DNA from: an uncultured Oscillospiraceae bacterium
GTDB taxonomy: Bacteria; Bacillota; Clostridia; Oscillospirales; Oscillospiraceae
NCBI GenBank assembly: GCA_910578505.1
Contig: CAJTPV010000026.1
Location: 1 to 46,733, forward strand
Length of the DNA: 46,733 nucleotides
Reading direction: 5' to 3'
Part shown: piece by piece, positions 8,515 to 16,029 of the stretch
How the letters are laid out: each line of letters begins with the position of its first letter
Numbering within the stretch: the stretch's first letter is position 1
The notes under the pieces: generated by a model
What the model saw: only the letters and a program-made list of their open reading frames with translations
What the model was told of the DNA's origin: nothing
Database searches by the model: none
Made by a program: the position numbers and the translations under genes

Positions 8515-8845
8515 AAGTAATTTGGTTCAGATGGGTGTACAAATCCCGCCCCTTAGTGCAAACTGCCCAAATGTATACAATATGGTTCTTATCACTGACA
8601 GAATAGAGAATGACGTCATTGCGAAATGTGAATTGCCGTACCCCTTTATCACTCCACTTTTTTATGGGATAGAGCGGATATTTGTAAGGGAATTCTGTCA
8701 AATCTGTCAATATTTCTCTTCTGAGTCTCAAATACCACATTTCAGCCAGGCTGGGATCATGCAGATTGAGCGAGATATAATCAGCCTTCTCTTCCATATC
8801 ACGGACCGCCGATTCGGTATAAATAATTTGATACTTTTTATCCAC
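8513..8845 (-). CDS. RelE/ParE family toxin
   Basis: A 110-residue basic protein with the RelE/ParE fold pattern: a first strand (YQIIYTESAVRDMEEKADYI), two helices, then VRQFTFRNDVILYSV and a final strand with an Arg (CTKGRDLY). Related toxins either cleave mRNA in the ribosome or poison gyrase; which applies is unclear. It follows its antitoxin with an 8-nt overlap, the usual arrangement for a type II pair. It sits directly beside the dpaB terminator, so the pair flanks the recombinase element. Confidence 0.85.
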   Translation of the reverse strand: MDKKYQIIYTESAVRDMEEKADYISLNLHDPSLAEMWYLRLRREILTDLTEFPYKYPLYPIKKWSDKGVRQFTFRNDVILYSVSDKNHIVYIWAVCTKGRDLYTHLNQIT

Positions 8846-9131
8846 GATAGAATCGTGCCTTCATTCGCTTATCTGTCTCATCCTGCGACAACATACGACC
8901 AGTTAGTATCTCCTCCTCGCTGGCCGCAAGCTTACAATCAATGTCCTCTTTGGTAAGCTCGTCCCATGCTTTGACCGTGGGGCGAAAAGGCATCCCGCCC
9001 GCCAAGAGGCTCTGCTGCGCGAAAATCCGGACAGCCTCAGCAAATGATGTGCCAAGATCGTGGTATAGCTCTTCGACATTATTTTTTATTTGACTATCCA
9101 TACGAACCTGTAGTGTAGCATCCATAGCCAT
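8838..9131 (-). CDS. RelB/DinJ family antitoxin
   Basis: A 97-residue protein with an N-terminal ribbon-helix-helix DNA-binding region (TLQVRMDSQIKNNVEELYHD, then GTSFAEAVRIFAQQ) and an acidic C-terminal region that should bind the toxin. An AAGGAGG site lies about 9 nt before the ATG, and a consensus promoter lies further upstream. Such antitoxins repress their own promoter, so autoregulation is expected. Confidence 0.88.
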   Translation of the reverse strand: MAMDATLQVRMDSQIKNNVEELYHDLGTSFAEAVRIFAQQSLLAGGMPFRPTVKAWDELTKEDIDCKLAASEEEILTGRMLSQDETDKRMKARFYRG

Positions 9132-9154
9132 GACGATCGCCTCCTTGTAATACT

Positions 9155-9183
9155 ATTGTACTACGATATGAGCGAAACGTCAA
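9155..9183 (-). promoter_or_regulatory. Promoter of the RelBE-type operon
   Basis: On the minus strand, TTGACG (9178-9183) and TACAAT (9155-9160) are separated by exactly 17 bp, 24 bp upstream of the antitoxin start. Confidence 0.8.
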
Positions 9184-9281
9184 TCATAATTTCTGTCGCT
9201 CGCTGTTTGGCGTCGCTCGCTGTTGGGGCAGCTCCTGCAAGGGGACTGTCCCAACAGCGAAACGTTGTCCTGAGAGCCGGC

Positions 9282-10028
9282 TCACCGTCTGGCGCCCACC
9301 AGCTCCCGCTCCCCGGCCTGCCGGGACCGCTGGATCTGCCCGTACAGGCATTCCAGGGCGTCGTTCAGGCCGCCGAGCTGGTCGATGAGGCCCAGCTTCA
9401 CCGCCTCCTCTCCATAGATGACGCTGCCCACATCCGCCGCCATTTCACCGGTTTTCAGCATAAGGCCAAGGAATTTTTCCCTGCTGATGCGGCTGTTTTT
9501 GGCCACAAAGCTGACAATGCGCTCCTGGATGCGCTCAAAATAGTTGAAGGTCTGGGGGGCGGCGATGACCGTGCCGTTCATGCGCACAGGATGGATGGTC
9601 ATAGAGGCGGACGGCACAATCATGCTCACCTGGGGCGCTACGGCCAGGGGTACGCCGATGGAGTGTCCCCCGCCCAGCACCAGGCTGACCGTGGGCTTGC
9701 TCATGCCGGAGATCAGCTCCGCAATGCCCAGCCCGGCCTCGATGTCGCCGCCCACGGTGTTGAGCAGCAGGAGGACGCCGTCCACCTCCTCGTTCTGCTC
9801 CAGACTGGCCAGCAGGGGCATGACGTGCTCGTACTTGGTGGATTTGGTGTTGTCCGGCAGGACCTGGTGGCCCTCCACCTGGCCGACGATGGTCAGGGTG
9901 TAGATGTTGCCGCGGCTGCTGCGGGTGATGGCCGAGCCCAGGTCGATCAGGCGCTGGCGGCCATCGTCGCCTCCGCAGTCGTGGCTGCAGTTGGCGGTGC
10001 TCTGTGTGGCTTTGGTTTCCTCATCCAT
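9282..10028 (-). CDS. tepA: TepA-type ClpP-family serine peptidase
   Basis: A 248-residue protein of the ClpP/crotonase fold, closest in pattern to B. subtilis TepA (YmfB). The LNTVGGDIEAG oxyanion region is at about 90-99, the nucleophile region GGGHSIGVPLA holds Ser123, and a conserved MTIHPVRM histidine follows. TepA-type peptidases have been linked to protein export or degradation of secretory peptides. The ATG at 10028 is chosen because AGCGAGGGA precedes it; a TTG 34 codons upstream has no ribosome site. The first 25 residues are polar, so it appears cytosolic. The gene is alone on its strand, between the toxin-antitoxin pair and a divergent small gene. Confidence 0.9.
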   Translation of the reverse strand: MDEETKATQSTANCSHDCGGDDGRQRLIDLGSAITRSSRGNIYTLTIVGQVEGHQVLPDNTKSTKYEHVMPLLASLEQNEEVDGVLLLLNTVGGDIEAGLGIAELISGMSKPTVSLVLGGGHSIGVPLAVAPQVSMIVPSASMTIHPVRMNGTVIAAPQTFNYFERIQERIVSFVAKNSRISREKFLGLMLKTGEMAADVGSVIYGEEAVKLGLIDQLGGLNDALECLYGQIQRSRQAGERELVGARR

Positions 10029-10144
10029 ATGAAATCCCTCGCTTTCTGCCGTAGTGTCTGCAAGAGTGCGGAAAAAAATGCGGCGGCGGCAGCTTGCGGT
10101 AATTGGAGAAATTTCCATATTTTTCAACAACGGGCGAATTGTGA

Positions 10145-10174
10145 TTGATTTTTATCCGCGAGATATGCTATACT
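10145..10174 (+). promoter_or_regulatory. Promoter of the 73-residue gene
   Basis: TTGATT (10145-10150) and TATACT (10169-10174), spacing 18 bp, lie 35 bp before the start codon at 10210. Confidence 0.7.
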
Positions 10175-10209
10175 GACAGCAACATCATGGAGAAAAGAGG
10201 GCGGGGGGT

Positions 10210-10431
10210 ATGTTCTGGAAGCGTAAAAGGCCGAACCGGATTTCTTTTGATAAGACCGGAAAAATTCCGGTCATCCGCTCCAGCATCTGCACAGGTGAGC
10301 AGACGGCGGGCTTCCGGGATACGGCCAGCGGAAAATTCGAGGAAGTGATGCTGCTCCGGAGCGATGCGGATCTGCAGGAATTCCTGCGGCTGTACGGCGT
10401 CGACGCCGCTGACGTGAAAAAAGAGTGGTGA
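10210..10431 (+). CDS. Conserved-looking small protein, unknown function
   Basis: A 73-residue soluble protein with a basic start (FWKRKRPNRISF) and an acidic, helical second half (LLRSDADLQEFLRLYGVDAADVKKEW). It starts at ATG 10210 behind GGCGGGGGG and has its own promoter and a short terminator. No domain is recognised. The centre contains a single Cys and a phrase 'RSSICTGEQTAGF' that recalls small clostridial hypothetical proteins. It could be a regulator or adaptor, but there is no direct evidence. Confidence 0.65.
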   Translation: MFWKRKRPNRISFDKTGKIPVIRSSICTGEQTAGFRDTASGKFEEVMLLRSDADLQEFLRLYGVDAADVKKEW

Positions 10432-10432
10432 G

Positions 10433-10451
10433 CCCCGCTGCGGCGGGGTTT
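10433..10451 (+). terminator. Short hairpin terminator
   Basis: CCCCGC (10433-10438) pairs with GCGGGG (10443-10448), followed by TTT. This is weak but well placed, 2 nt after the stop of the 73-residue gene. Confidence 0.5.
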
Positions 10452-10494
10452 GACCGCCTACATATCTTCAAAACAGGAAAGGACTATTCGTATC

Positions 10495-11226
10495 ATGAAG
10501 CTATTGATCGTCCGCCACGGCGACCCGGACTACGAGCACGACTGCCTGACGGAAAAGGGCTGGAGGGAGGCGGCGCTTTTGGCGGACAGGCTGGTGCGCG
10601 TCGAGGCGGCGGCCTACTATGTCTCCCCCCTCCGGCGGGCCCGTGAGACCGCCTCTATCACCCTGGAGCGGCTGCACCGCACGGCGGAGGAGTGCCTCTG
10701 GCTGCGGGAGTTTGTGGCGCCCATCTGGCGGCCCGACGTATCCGACCGGAAAATGATCCCCTGGGACTGGCTGCCCCAGGACTGGACCCGGGAGGAGCGC
10801 TTTTTCCATCCGGACCACTGGTTTGCGCCGGAGGTTATGGCGGAGGGGCGCGTGAAGGAGGCCTATGACTGGGTGAGCGGAAACATGGACGCCCTGCTGG
10901 AGCGGCACGGCTACCGCCGGGAGGGGCGGCTGTACCATGTGGTGGAGCCCAACAACGATACAATCGTTTTTTTCTGCCATTTTGGGCTGGAATGTGTACT
11001 GCTGAGCCATTTGCTGCACATATCCCCCATGGCGCTGTGGCACGGGGCCTGCGCCGCGCCCACGTCTGTCACCACGCTGGTGACGGAGGAGCGGCGGGAG
11101 GGGATGGCCTCCTTCCGAATGACAGGCTTCGGGGACATCTCCCATCTGTACTGCGCCAATGAGCCGCCGTCCGTTTCGGGCCGGTTCTGCGAGTGCTGGA
11201 GGAACGAGGGGGAGCGGCGGGATTAG
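10495..11226 (+). CDS. Histidine phosphatase superfamily protein
   Basis: A 243-residue phosphoglycerate-mutase-like protein. The catalytic RHG motif (VRHGDP, His8) is at the N-terminus, SPLRRARETA (about 43-52) provides the second Arg, and FFCHFG supplies the late catalytic His. These are the hallmarks of cofactor-independent acid-phosphatase-type histidine phosphatases. The substrate is not identifiable. The ATG at 10495 places RHG at its usual position close to the N-terminus; AGGAAAGG lies about 12 nt upstream. nagA follows after 85 bp on the same strand and may be co-transcribed, although a GC hairpin (11242-11262) lies between them. Confidence 0.88.
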   Translation: MKLLIVRHGDPDYEHDCLTEKGWREAALLADRLVRVEAAAYYVSPLRRARETASITLERLHRTAEECLWLREFVAPIWRPDVSDRKMIPWDWLPQDWTREERFFHPDHWFAPEVMAEGRVKEAYDWVSGNMDALLERHGYRREGRLYHVVEPNNDTIVFFCHFGLECVLLSHLLHISPMALWHGACAAPTSVTTLVTEERREGMASFRMTGFGDISHLYCANEPPSVSGRFCECWRNEGERRD

Positions 11227-11311
11227 CCAGCGGCTCTAACGGGCGGGGGCCGCATCCCCGCCGAAGAGGATACAGACAAACCACAAGGGATCATATAAGG
11301 GAGGAATTACG

Positions 11312-12415
11312 ATGCTTATCAAAAACGGGAAAGTATTCCGGGGCAGGGCCTTTGAAACGGCGGATATCCGCTTTGACCGGACCATTGAGGAGATTGGCGT
11401 ACAGCCCGGCGCCGCGGATTTCGACGCCGCGGGCTGCTATGTCATCCCCGGCCTGGTGGATATCCACACCCACGGCGCCATGGGGGAGGATTTCTCCGAC
11501 GGCAAGCCGGCCGGCCTGCAGCCTATGGCCGATTACTACGCGGCCCACGGCGTAACCAGCTTCCTGGCAACCACCATGACGCTGAAGGAGGAGACCCTGA
11601 CGCCGGCCATGCACGCCATCCGGGATTTCCGGCGCAGCGGCGGCGGGAAGTGTGCGGGCATCCATCTGGAGGGGCCCTTTCTCAGCTACGCCAAGCGGGG
11701 AGCCCAGGCGGCGGAAAATCTGCACAAGCCTGACGTCTCCCTGTTCCAGCGGTTGAACGAGGCCTCCGGCGGACAGGTGAAGCTGGTGACCGTGGCCTGC
11801 GAAGAGGAGGGCGCGCCGGAATTCATCCGCCAGGTGTCCAAGGCCTGCACGGTTTCCCTGGGCCACACCACGGCGGACTATGACACCGCTATGGCCGGCT
11901 TTGCGGCGGGGGCCACCCACGCCACGCACCTCTATAACGGCATGCCGTCCTTCCTGCACCGCGCGCCGGGGGTCATCGGCGCGGCCTTTGACGCCGGGGT
12001 CAGCGTGGAGCTGATCTGCGACGGCCTGCATATCCATCCCGCCGTCATCCGGGCCACCTACCGGCTGTTCGGCGAGAAGCTGAATTTGATCTCTGACTCC
12101 CTCCGCTGCGCCGGGATGCCGGACGGCAGCTATGAGCTGGGCGGGCAGCCCATTGTGATGAAGGACCACAAGGCCACGCTGCTGGACGGCACCATCGCGG
12201 GCAGCTCGATTTCCCTGCTGGACGCCCTGCGGAACGTGGTGCGGTTCGGCCTGCCGCTGGAGGCCGCCGTCTACGCCGCGTCCACCGCGCCTGCGGAGGC
12301 GGCGGGATTGGGGGATATTGGTTCTCTGGAGCTGGGGAAAGCGGCTGATTTTGTGGTGCTGGATCAGGATTTGGCGTTGAAAGCGGTGTTTGTGGACGGA
12401 GAGCGGGTGGTGTAA
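11312..12415 (+). CDS. nagA: N-acetylglucosamine-6-phosphate deacetylase
   Basis: A 367-residue amidohydrolase that removes acetate from GlcNAc-6-phosphate to give glucosamine-6-phosphate, in amino-sugar and cell-wall recycling. Visible motifs are DIHTHG (residues 50-55, metal site), HLEGPF, a later GHT metal His, HLYNGMP and the LDGTIAGSS active-site Asp segment. The length is typical for NagA. The start has a strong GGAGGAATTACG site. No nagB or transporter gene is adjacent, so the rest of the pathway must lie elsewhere. Confidence 0.95.
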   Translation: MLIKNGKVFRGRAFETADIRFDRTIEEIGVQPGAADFDAAGCYVIPGLVDIHTHGAMGEDFSDGKPAGLQPMADYYAAHGVTSFLATTMTLKEETLTPAMHAIRDFRRSGGGKCAGIHLEGPFLSYAKRGAQAAENLHKPDVSLFQRLNEASGGQVKLVTVACEEEGAPEFIRQVSKACTVSLGHTTADYDTAMAGFAAGATHATHLYNGMPSFLHRAPGVIGAAFDAGVSVELICDGLHIHPAVIRATYRLFGEKLNLISDSLRCAGMPDGSYELGGQPIVMKDHKATLLDGTIAGSSISLLDALRNVVRFGLPLEAAVYAASTAPAEAAGLGDIGSLELGKAADFVVLDQDLALKAVFVDGERVV

Positions 12416-12546
12416 CCAGGCCAAGCGTCCGCGGGAGGAGGTCAGATAGCAGGAGGTTTGTCTTTTTAGACAAAAACCGCACATGCTTTTTGTCACAAAT
12501 GACGATTGACAGGAAAACTTTATTGCAAATTTATACAACTTTAACC

Positions 12547-12575
12547 TTGCAAAAAGTTCCCCCTACTGCTAGAAT
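12547..12575 (+). promoter_or_regulatory. Promoter of a candidate small RNA
   Basis: TTGCAA (12547-12552) and TAGAAT (12570-12575) with 17-bp spacing. There is no start codon with a ribosome site downstream before the strong terminator. Confidence 0.5.
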
Positions 12576-12580
12576 ATAAC

Positions 12581-12679
12581 CAGTTTAGGAGAGAAACCTA
12601 AACTGTTGTATCGTTTTTCCTCAATCTTCTCCATCAAGAAAAATCCGCCCTGAGGGGCGGATTTTTCTTGATGGAGAAG
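12581..12679 (+). ncRNA. Candidate small RNA of about 100 nt
   Basis: A transcript started by the promoter at 12547-12575 would begin with a hairpin (CAGTTTAGG 12581-12589, loop, CCTAAACTG 12597-12605), run through a short single-stranded T-rich stretch, and end in the 25-bp terminator-like repeat. This is promoter, 5' hairpin and terminator without a coding frame. It is inference only; no known RNA family is recognised. Confidence 0.35.
12626..12679. terminator. 25-bp perfect inverted repeat, bidirectional terminator
   Basis: Arms 12626-12650 and 12655-12679 are fully complementary with a TGAG loop. The GC core (CCGCCC/GGGCGG) is flanked by AAAAA and TTTTT, so either strand gives a GC hairpin followed by a T run. 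Confidence 0.85.
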
Positions 12680-12851
12680 CTGATTTTGGCGGAGCCAAAA
12701 TCAGGCGCCTGCGGGCGGGATGATTGAACGCGAAAGTGGGGGCTGCCGCCCCCCTTTTCACACTATCCCCCCATGTTGTCCGGCACGCCTGCTTTGTGGG
12801 AGAGCACATTTCTTATAGCATGATTTGCATGGTTTTGGGCAGGATGCAGGG

Positions 12852-12879
12852 TTTACTTGGGGAAATTTTTCTGTATACT
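12852..12879 (+). promoter_or_regulatory. dapF promoter
   Basis: TTTACT (12852-12857) and TATACT (12874-12879), spacing 16 bp, lie 44 bp upstream of the dapF start. Confidence 0.6.
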
Positions 12880-12923
12880 AGTTTCATGATGTTGGTAGAG
12901 CCAGTATGAAGGAGGGCAACGAG

Positions 12924-13769
12924 ATGCAATTTACCAAGATGAACGGCGCGGGGAATGACTTTATCATCCTTGACAATCTGGACAGTATGATCCCCCACAG
13001 CCGCTTTCCGGAGATCGCCCGCATTCTGTGCCGCCGCCACCTGTCGGTGGGCGCGGACGGGCTGATGGTGGTGGAGCCGTCCCGGAAGGGCGGAGATTTC
13101 CGGATGCTGTTTTTTAACGCCGACGGCTCCGCCGGCGAGATGTGCGGCAATGGGGCCCGGTGTATCTGCCGCTATGGGTATGAGCACGGGCTGGCCGGCG
13201 AGGTGCAGACCATTGAGACGCCATCGGGCATGGTGACAGGCTGGCGAATCGACCGGCGCAGCTACCGCATTCGTCTGACCGACCCCAGCGTGGTCCGGCT
13301 GGACTGCCCGGTGACAGCCGGCGGGAGGGACTGGCCCTGCGCCTATGTGGAGCTGGGGGAACCGGGGCTGCCCCACGCCGTCGTGCCCTATCCGGGACTG
13401 GCGGAGCGGACCATGGACCAAATGCGGGAGCTGGGCCGGGAACTGCGGTGGAGCAAGGTGTTCCCCAAGGGGGCGAATGTGGACTTTTATGACCTGCTGG
13501 CCCCCGACCACGTTACGCTGCTGACCTTCGAGCGGGGCGTGGAGGACTTCACCTACGCCTGCGGTACCGGCACCGGGTCCACGGCCCTGGCGCTGACACT
13601 GCTGGGCAAGGTCAGCGGGAAAGACGTGGAGGTGACCAATCCCGGCGGCACGATGTATGTGACCATCGACCGGAAGGGGGACGAGGTCGAGAATATCTGG
13701 CTCACAGGGCCCACCAACCTGGTCTATGAGGGGAACGCCATGGACGATGAGCTGGAGGACTTCTTATAA
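12924..13769 (+). CDS. dapF: Diaminopimelate epimerase
   Basis: A 281-residue enzyme that converts LL- to meso-diaminopimelate for lysine and peptidoglycan synthesis. The two catalytic cysteines are present: Cys74 in GEMCGNGARC and Cys213 in YACGTGTGSTA. The N-terminal GAGNDF motif is also intact. The ATG at 12924 is chosen because AGGAGGG lies 8 nt upstream; an in-frame ATG at 12906 would overlap that site. The gene is monocistronic, with its own promoter. Confidence 0.96.
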   Translation: MQFTKMNGAGNDFIILDNLDSMIPHSRFPEIARILCRRHLSVGADGLMVVEPSRKGGDFRMLFFNADGSAGEMCGNGARCICRYGYEHGLAGEVQTIETPSGMVTGWRIDRRSYRIRLTDPSVVRLDCPVTAGGRDWPCAYVELGEPGLPHAVVPYPGLAERTMDQMRELGRELRWSKVFPKGANVDFYDLLAPDHVTLLTFERGVEDFTYACGTGTGSTALALTLLGKVSGKDVEVTNPGGTMYVTIDRKGDEVENIWLTGPTNLVYEGNAMDDELEDFL

Positions 13770-13850
13770 GCGGCGAACAGAACCGCCTTGGATGGGTAAT
13801 CCGGGGCGGTCTTTGCCGTCAAATTTATTTGACGTATGTAAAATAAAAAC

Positions 13851-13879
13851 TTGACTTTCGGAAGCGTTCATGCTACAGT
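13851..13879 (+). promoter_or_regulatory. Promoter of the secreted-protein gene
   Basis: TTGACT (13851-13856) and TACAGT (13874-13879) with 17-bp spacing, 43 bp before the GTG start. Confidence 0.75.
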
Positions 13880-13922
13880 ATCTGTATTACTGATGTAAAA
13901 TAATCAGGAAGGAGTTTGTAGT

Positions 13923-15026
13923 GTGAAGAAGAATTTGCTTGCCACGCTGCTGGCGGCCCTGCTCTGCGCTGCGCCGGTGTCCACGGCTTATGCGGCGGAC
14001 GCCGTGGGCGTCACGCTACCGGAGTTCCCCGTCACCCTGAACGGGCAGACGCTCTCCAACGACTACAGCAAATATCCGTTTCTTGTCTACCGCGGCATCA
14101 CCTACTTTCCCATGACCTACCACGACTGCCGCCTGTTGGGTCTGGAGACCACGTGGATGGAGGCGGAGGGGCTGGGCATCAAGAAAGGCGGCTCGCCAAT
14201 CAGCGAATACGCACGCGAGGTCCAGACCACCAGGAATAAGAAAGCCCAGACGGCCCGGATCACCGGTGGAAGGATCACCGTCAACGGGAAGACTGTCAAC
14301 AACAGCCGGGAGCAGTACCCGCTGTTGGAGTTCCGGGACGTGACCTATTTCCCCCTGACCTGGCGCTTCGCTGTGGAGGAGTTCGGCTGGGACTACCACT
14401 TTGACATGGCGAACGGGCTGATTATCTCCAACCCGGCGGCGGCGTTTATGACCACAGATGAGGTGGGTGGCCAGGCGGTGGACGAATTCGCGGGGACAAT
14501 GGGCATGTACACTGATATTGTTTATAGCTTTTCCGTTGATCTCAACGATTCCCGCCAGGGCGGAATTTCCACGCTGGGATTTACAGTGCGCAACCTGACC
14601 GGGGAAACTATCCGGATTTTGCCGTCCTCGGAGTGGGAATACCAGATCTATCGGGTTCTGGGCGGTCGGGAGGAGCTCGTCTACCGCCGTGCGATTCCAA
14701 TCTATAGCGGGGAATTGCCGTCTTTCCACTATATGACATGGGGTCTGGATGACACATACTGGAACGACGGCTATCCCGCCGGTCTCTATACCTGCAGAAT
14801 CGCCCACCCGGACGCATATACCTACCAGATTGCCGAAAGCGGGGAGGTGCGGACCACGCCTGCAGTCGCGGAGAGCGGAAACGGGGCGTTTTATAACTTT
14901 ACGCAGAATCTGGAGATCGACTCCGCCGGCTGGTGGAGGACCTACCCAGAGACGCCCGCCGGAAAAGACGCGGCAGATGATGTGGAGTGGCAGCCCCTGC
15001 GGACAGCCCAGAAACCCCAGCCCTGA
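13923..15026 (+). CDS. Secreted protein with two copper-amine-oxidase-N-like repeats and a BsuPI-like domain
   Basis: A 367-residue protein with a clear signal peptide (about 1-24: KKN, a hydrophobic LLATLLAALLCAA core, then AYAAD cleavage). Two repeats (about 33-85 and 112-160) share the pattern 'V-NG..-.N....YP...-RG(D)(I/V)TYFP(M/L)T', typical of copper-amine-oxidase-like N-terminal domains in Clostridia, which are cell-wall or surface domains without catalytic copper sites. The later region (about 198-300) has the beta-strand pattern of BsuPI-type proteinase-inhibitor domains (LGFTVRNLTGETI). Translation starts at GTG 13923 behind GGAAGGAG. It is exported; its target is unknown. No neighbour suggests a partner. 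Confidence 0.75.
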   Translation: MKKNLLATLLAALLCAAPVSTAYAADAVGVTLPEFPVTLNGQTLSNDYSKYPFLVYRGITYFPMTYHDCRLLGLETTWMEAEGLGIKKGGSPISEYAREVQTTRNKKAQTARITGGRITVNGKTVNNSREQYPLLEFRDVTYFPLTWRFAVEEFGWDYHFDMANGLIISNPAAAFMTTDEVGGQAVDEFAGTMGMYTDIVYSFSVDLNDSRQGGISTLGFTVRNLTGETIRILPSSEWEYQIYRVLGGREELVYRRAIPIYSGELPSFHYMTWGLDDTYWNDGYPAGLYTCRIAHPDAYTYQIAESGEVRTTPAVAESGNGAFYNFTQNLEIDSAGWWRTYPETPAGKDAADDVEWQPLRTAQKPQP

Positions 15027-15055
15027 ACCGGCGGAAGAGCCGCCTCAAGTCAACC

Positions 15056-15084
15056 TTGATTTTTTATCAGAAGTATGCTATATT
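15056..15084 (+). promoter_or_regulatory. Promoter of the Phd/RelE-type operon
   Basis: TTGATT (15056-15061) and TATATT (15079-15084) with 17-bp spacing, 33 bp before the antitoxin ATG. Confidence 0.75.
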
Positions 15085-15117
15085 CATGATAGAAAATCAA
15101 CTTACAGGAGGTGCGCC

Positions 15118-15384
15118 ATGACAATCAAACCATCTACCGCCCTTCGGAACGAATATCCGAAAATCGCCAGCTTGGCAAAAGAAACCGGTGAGCCGATTTT
15201 TATTACCAATAAAGGTGAAGCGGACGGTGTTTATATGAGCATCGAAGCCTACGAGGAGCGGGAAAAAATGTTGGCCCATCGTGCCAGCATTCTGGCAGCA
15301 GAGGCCGACCGGCTGGCTGGGGGGCCTACGTATACGTTGGAGGAAGTCCGGGCCAAGCTGAGGGAGAAATTTGCCGATGCCTAA
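15118..15384 (+). CDS. Phd/YefM family antitoxin
   Basis: An 88-residue protein with the Phd/YefM pattern: an N-terminal segment (PSTALRNEYPKIASLAKETG) and the diagnostic EPIFITNKGEADGVYMS strand-helix junction, then a helical, charged C-terminus that should wrap the toxin. The ATG at 15118 has CAGGAGG 6 nt upstream. Its stop overlaps the toxin gene by 8 nt. Autorepression of the promoter at 15056-15084 is expected from the family. Confidence 0.9.
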   Translation: MTIKPSTALRNEYPKIASLAKETGEPIFITNKGEADGVYMSIEAYEEREKMLAHRASILAAEADRLAGGPTYTLEEVRAKLREKFADA

Positions 15385-15688
15385 ATTTCGCATAGAATTG
15401 TCGGGGCAGGCTTGGCAGGATCTTGACCAAATCTTTGATTATTATTCTGCGATGCAGGGAGCGCTTTCGGCCCAGCTGATGACAGAGAAAATTTTGGATG
15501 AGATCGAAGCGCAGTCCCTATTTCCTTACTCGGCTCCACTGCACCCGGACCCCAAATTAGCAGCAACCGGATACCGGAAGCTGGTCCTTACCAGAACGTA
15601 TGTCGCTATTTACAAGGTCGTTGACAGCACAGTGTACATTTATCGCATTGTCAACGGCAGAACCGATTACCCCAAATTGCTCCAGTAA
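15377..15688 (+). CDS. RelE/ParE family toxin
   Basis: A 103-residue protein with the RelE/ParE arrangement (KFRIELSGQAWQDLDQIFDY, then a basic YRKLVLTRTYVAIYKV strand pair and VYIYRIVNGRTDY). It begins at ATG 15377 inside the end of the antitoxin, with GAGGGAG upstream; a TTG at 15371 is a less likely start. The terminator follows 2 nt after the stop. It is a distinct family member from the RelE-like toxin at 8513-8845. Confidence 0.88.
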   Translation: MPKFRIELSGQAWQDLDQIFDYYSAMQGALSAQLMTEKILDEIEAQSLFPYSAPLHPDPKLAATGYRKLVLTRTYVAIYKVVDSTVYIYRIVNGRTDYPKLLQ

Positions 15689-15690
15689 CC

Positions 15691-15725
15691 GGCGGACCTG
15701 ACGAATGTGTACAGTCAGGTCCGCC
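15691..15725 (+). terminator. Terminator of the Phd/RelE-type operon
   Basis: A 12-bp perfect stem (15691-15702 with 15714-15725) and an 11-nt loop are followed by a pyrimidine tract ending in TTTT. Confidence 0.7.
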
Positions 15726-15919
15726 GTCTCCTTTTGGTTTTGTGCAACTTTTTGGCGCGGCCCGCTCCCGGACTGTCATATCTCTCGGGGATGTCCTGCA
15801 TTTGTCCCTGCAAGTTGGCCTGCATAATGCAGTTTCTCTTTCATGAACCTGCAAAAAGCGTGCACCGGCCCTGGATTTTTCGTCAACCATACGAAAATAA
15901 ATTTCTTAGCATTTTCCTG

Positions 15920-15948
15920 TTCACAAAGTTTTTCTCCTGTGATACACT
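15920..15948 (+). promoter_or_regulatory. Promoter of the aconitase gene
   Basis: TTCACA (15920-15925) and TACACT (15943-15948) with 17-bp spacing, 81 bp before the start codon. Confidence 0.6.
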
Positions 15949-16029
15949 CTCATCGTCAGCAAAATTCCGTGGCGGCATCCACAGCGTGGCGGCAGTCCAC
16001 AATCAACGGTTGAAAGGGAGGATTCAAAA

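Larger units (their letters stand above)
12416..12923. other. Long intergenic region with stacked inverted repeats
   Basis: No supported protein gene lies in these 508 bp. The stretch holds a promoter-like pair, a 9-bp hairpin and a 25-bp perfect inverted repeat (listed separately as a possible small RNA). It then holds a 9-bp inverted repeat (12682-12690 with 12694-12702) and the dapF promoter. Confidence 0.7.
15689..16029. other. Intergenic region before the aconitase gene
   Basis: A stretch of 341 bp without a supported gene. It holds the upstream terminator and the promoter for the aconitase gene. The AT-rich part at about 15890-15930 could hold an operator (citrate-responsive LysR regulators such as CcpC act on genes of this kind), but I see no convincing palindrome. 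Confidence 0.5.

Noticed and set aside
9156..10148. Plus-strand frame of 330 codons
   Set aside because: It lies opposite tepA, whose catalytic motifs are clear, and its translation shows no domain or usable ribosome site.
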